From Firmicutes bacterium UBA2530 (GTDB lineage Bacteria; Bacillota; Clostridia; Tissierellales; Sedimentibacteraceae): a DNA stretch of 23,352 bases. A program made the translations under genes and the position numbers. Below the pieces are notes generated by a model. That model was not told where the DNA came from and did not search any database. It saw nothing but the letters and a program-made list of their open reading frames with translations. The stretch is from NCBI GenBank assembly GCA_002340985.1, contig DDNC01000018.1, forward strand, positions 44,513 to 67,864, given 5' to 3'. Below, in pieces: positions 22,168 through 23,352 of this stretch. Within the stretch, counting starts at the first letter, position 1; each line of letters opens with the position of its first letter.

Positions 22168-23280
22168 ATGAATGAAATTCATTTAGCGAAATGTATCGCT
22201 AAAAAAAGGCATGAAAAAAATATTACACAAGAGGAACTTGCTTCTTACATTGGTGTCTCTAAGGCAGCAGTATCTAAATGGGAATCGGAAAACAGCCTTC
22301 CAGATATCACCTTATTACCTCGACTTGCATCTTATTTTAATATCAGTATTGATGAATTGATAGGCTATGAACCACAGATGCCCAAGGAAGAAATCCGAGG
22401 ACAGTATCTGTATTTTAAAGGAATTCTTGGAACGAAACCATTTTTAGATGTTCAGATGGAACTGGATGAAAAGATTAAAAAATACTATTCATGTTTCCCG
22501 TTTCTTCTTCAAATGACAGTCTTGTTGATGAATCACTATGATGCGGCTGAAATACCAGAAGATGTATTAATGTGGGCGCTCACATTGGCAAGAAGGGTAA
22601 AAAATGAAAGTGAAGATATTAATGATGTAAAGGCAGCTGTTAATTTAGAAGTAATTTTGGATATGATGTTGGGAAAACCTAAGGATGCATTAGAACTTTT
22701 GGACGAATCAGTTAGACCATTATCTCAGGAAACAGAAAGCCTGGCTCAAGTTTATCAGATGTTGGGAGAAAGGGAAAAGGCAATGCGGGTCTATCAGATC
22801 AGTATCTATCAGCACCTCCTTATATTAGTCGCTGAGGCAGCTCAGTATAGTATGCTTTATGAAGATAATAAAGAAAAATCGACGGAGATTCTTAATAGAT
22901 CTCTTCAAATTGCAGATATTTTTCAAGTGGCAAAACTGCAACCCAATGCTGTTGTACCAGTGTATTATTCTGCAGCTCTTTTATACTGCATGCATGGTGA
23001 AATGGATAAGTCTCTTGAAATGCTGGAACAGTATACAAAAATCTGTCTAGAGGATTTTTTTCCATTCAGTCTACATGGAGATTCTTATTTCGATTTGATT
23101 GATGACTGGTTTTTGGAATTTGATATAGGAAATGGGGCACCACAGAACGAAAAGTTCATTCGCAAGTCTATGTTGTCTGCGGTAAAAGACAATCCTGCCT
23201 TTCATGGTATGAGAGATGATGCGCGTTACAAGAGTATTATTCGGAAGCTAGAAGCATTGGTAGAAGAAGGAGGTAAATAA
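22168..23280 (+). CDS. XRE-family transcriptional regulator with helical-repeat sensor domain
   Basis: A 370-residue protein. Residues 1-64 are a Cro/CI-type helix-turn-helix (KKRHEKNITQEELASYIGVS, then KAAVSKWESENSLPDI, then FNISIDELIGYE). The rest (about 85-365) is helical with TPR-like pairs, such as LGKPKDALELLDESV, LGEREKAMRVYQIS and MHGEMDKSLEMLEQY. This plan resembles RRNPP-type or Firmicutes membrane-gene regulators, in which the repeats bind a peptide or another protein. GGAGG precedes ATG. AAGGAGG at its 3' end serves the next gene two bases after the stop, so the two are translationally coupled. It likely controls that membrane protein. Confidence 0.88.
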   Translation: MNEIHLAKCIAKKRHEKNITQEELASYIGVSKAAVSKWESENSLPDITLLPRLASYFNISIDELIGYEPQMPKEEIRGQYLYFKGILGTKPFLDVQMELDEKIKKYYSCFPFLLQMTVLLMNHYDAAEIPEDVLMWALTLARRVKNESEDINDVKAAVNLEVILDMMLGKPKDALELLDESVRPLSQETESLAQVYQMLGEREKAMRVYQISIYQHLLILVAEAAQYSMLYEDNKEKSTEILNRSLQIADIFQVAKLQPNAVVPVYYSAALLYCMHGEMDKSLEMLEQYTKICLEDFFPFSLHGDSYFDLIDDWFLEFDIGNGAPQNEKFIRKSMLSAVKDNPAFHGMRDDARYKSIIRKLEALVEEGGK

Positions 23281-23282
23281 AA

Positions 23283-23352
23283 ATGAAACAGACATATAAA
23301 AGTGCTTTTAAATTTGTATTGATTATATTGCCTTTTGCATTGGTAGCAGGTA
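23283..23352 (+). CDS. Membrane protein, probably CPBP protease (5' end only)
   Basis: Only 23 codons are visible: MKQTYKSAFKFVLIILPFAL and then VAG, the beginning of a first membrane segment. The ribosome site is in the last codons of the XRE gene. Beginnings of this type, directly behind XRE regulators, are common for CPBP-family membrane proteases, so that is the best guess, but no catalytic motif lies inside the window. Confidence 0.5.
   Translation, partial: MKQTYKSAFKFVLIILPFALVAG

Overview
The window looks like chromosomal DNA of an anaerobic, low-GC Gram-positive bacterium of the Clostridia/Tissierellia type. This is an inference from the strong AGGAGG-type ribosome sites, the flavodiiron protein FprA, the clostridial-style pst operon, oxygen-sensitive cobalamin/radical SAM enzymes and Firmicutes-type XRE/CPBP and BltD-like genes. 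I cannot name the species. No tRNA, rRNA, CRISPR array or complete insertion sequence was seen.

Region 1 (1-7403, minus strand) is one tightly packed operon. It is read leftwards from a promoter at about 7371-7399 and runs off the left edge. In transcription order it encodes a YghO-like GNAT protein, a FemAB/BioF2-like acyltransferase, a B12-binding radical SAM enzyme, a class I SAM methyltransferase and three more B12-binding radical SAM enzymes, the last cut by the window edge. Genes overlap by 1-4 bases or are separated by 1-10 bases. Three of the four radical SAM proteins (1-646, 1979-3343, 3957-5273) look like tandem paralogs. I recognise no characterised pathway with this content. It is the best candidate here for an undescribed biosynthetic system. 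A 7+7 inverted repeat lies over the -35 element of its promoter.

Region 2 (7404-17537) is ordinary core-type content. It holds a zinc-free quinone oxidoreductase-like MDR enzyme, a papain-like protein of unknown role, a COG4087-type HAD protein, and the pstS-pstC-pstA-pstB phosphate uptake operon, in which the HAD gene sits where phoU is often found. It continues with a small helical protein, FprA (O2/NO reduction), a Bax inhibitor-1 family membrane protein and an RlmC/RlmCD-type 23S rRNA uracil methyltransferase. Several good promoters and intrinsic terminators separate these units.

Region 3 (about 17540-23352) is richer in A+T, loosely packed and partly decayed, as expected of an accessory region. 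It has a SAM methyltransferase with a good promoter, a 5'-truncated GNAT pseudogene, a 43-codon membrane protein that starts with GTG, a BltD-like GNAT acetyltransferase, and a CPBP protease. Upstream of the CPBP gene is a wrecked TetR regulator that keeps its promoter and a TGTTATATAACA palindrome. Fragments that resemble mobile-element genes follow. The window ends with an XRE regulator and the first codons of a second membrane protein, probably another CPBP protease.
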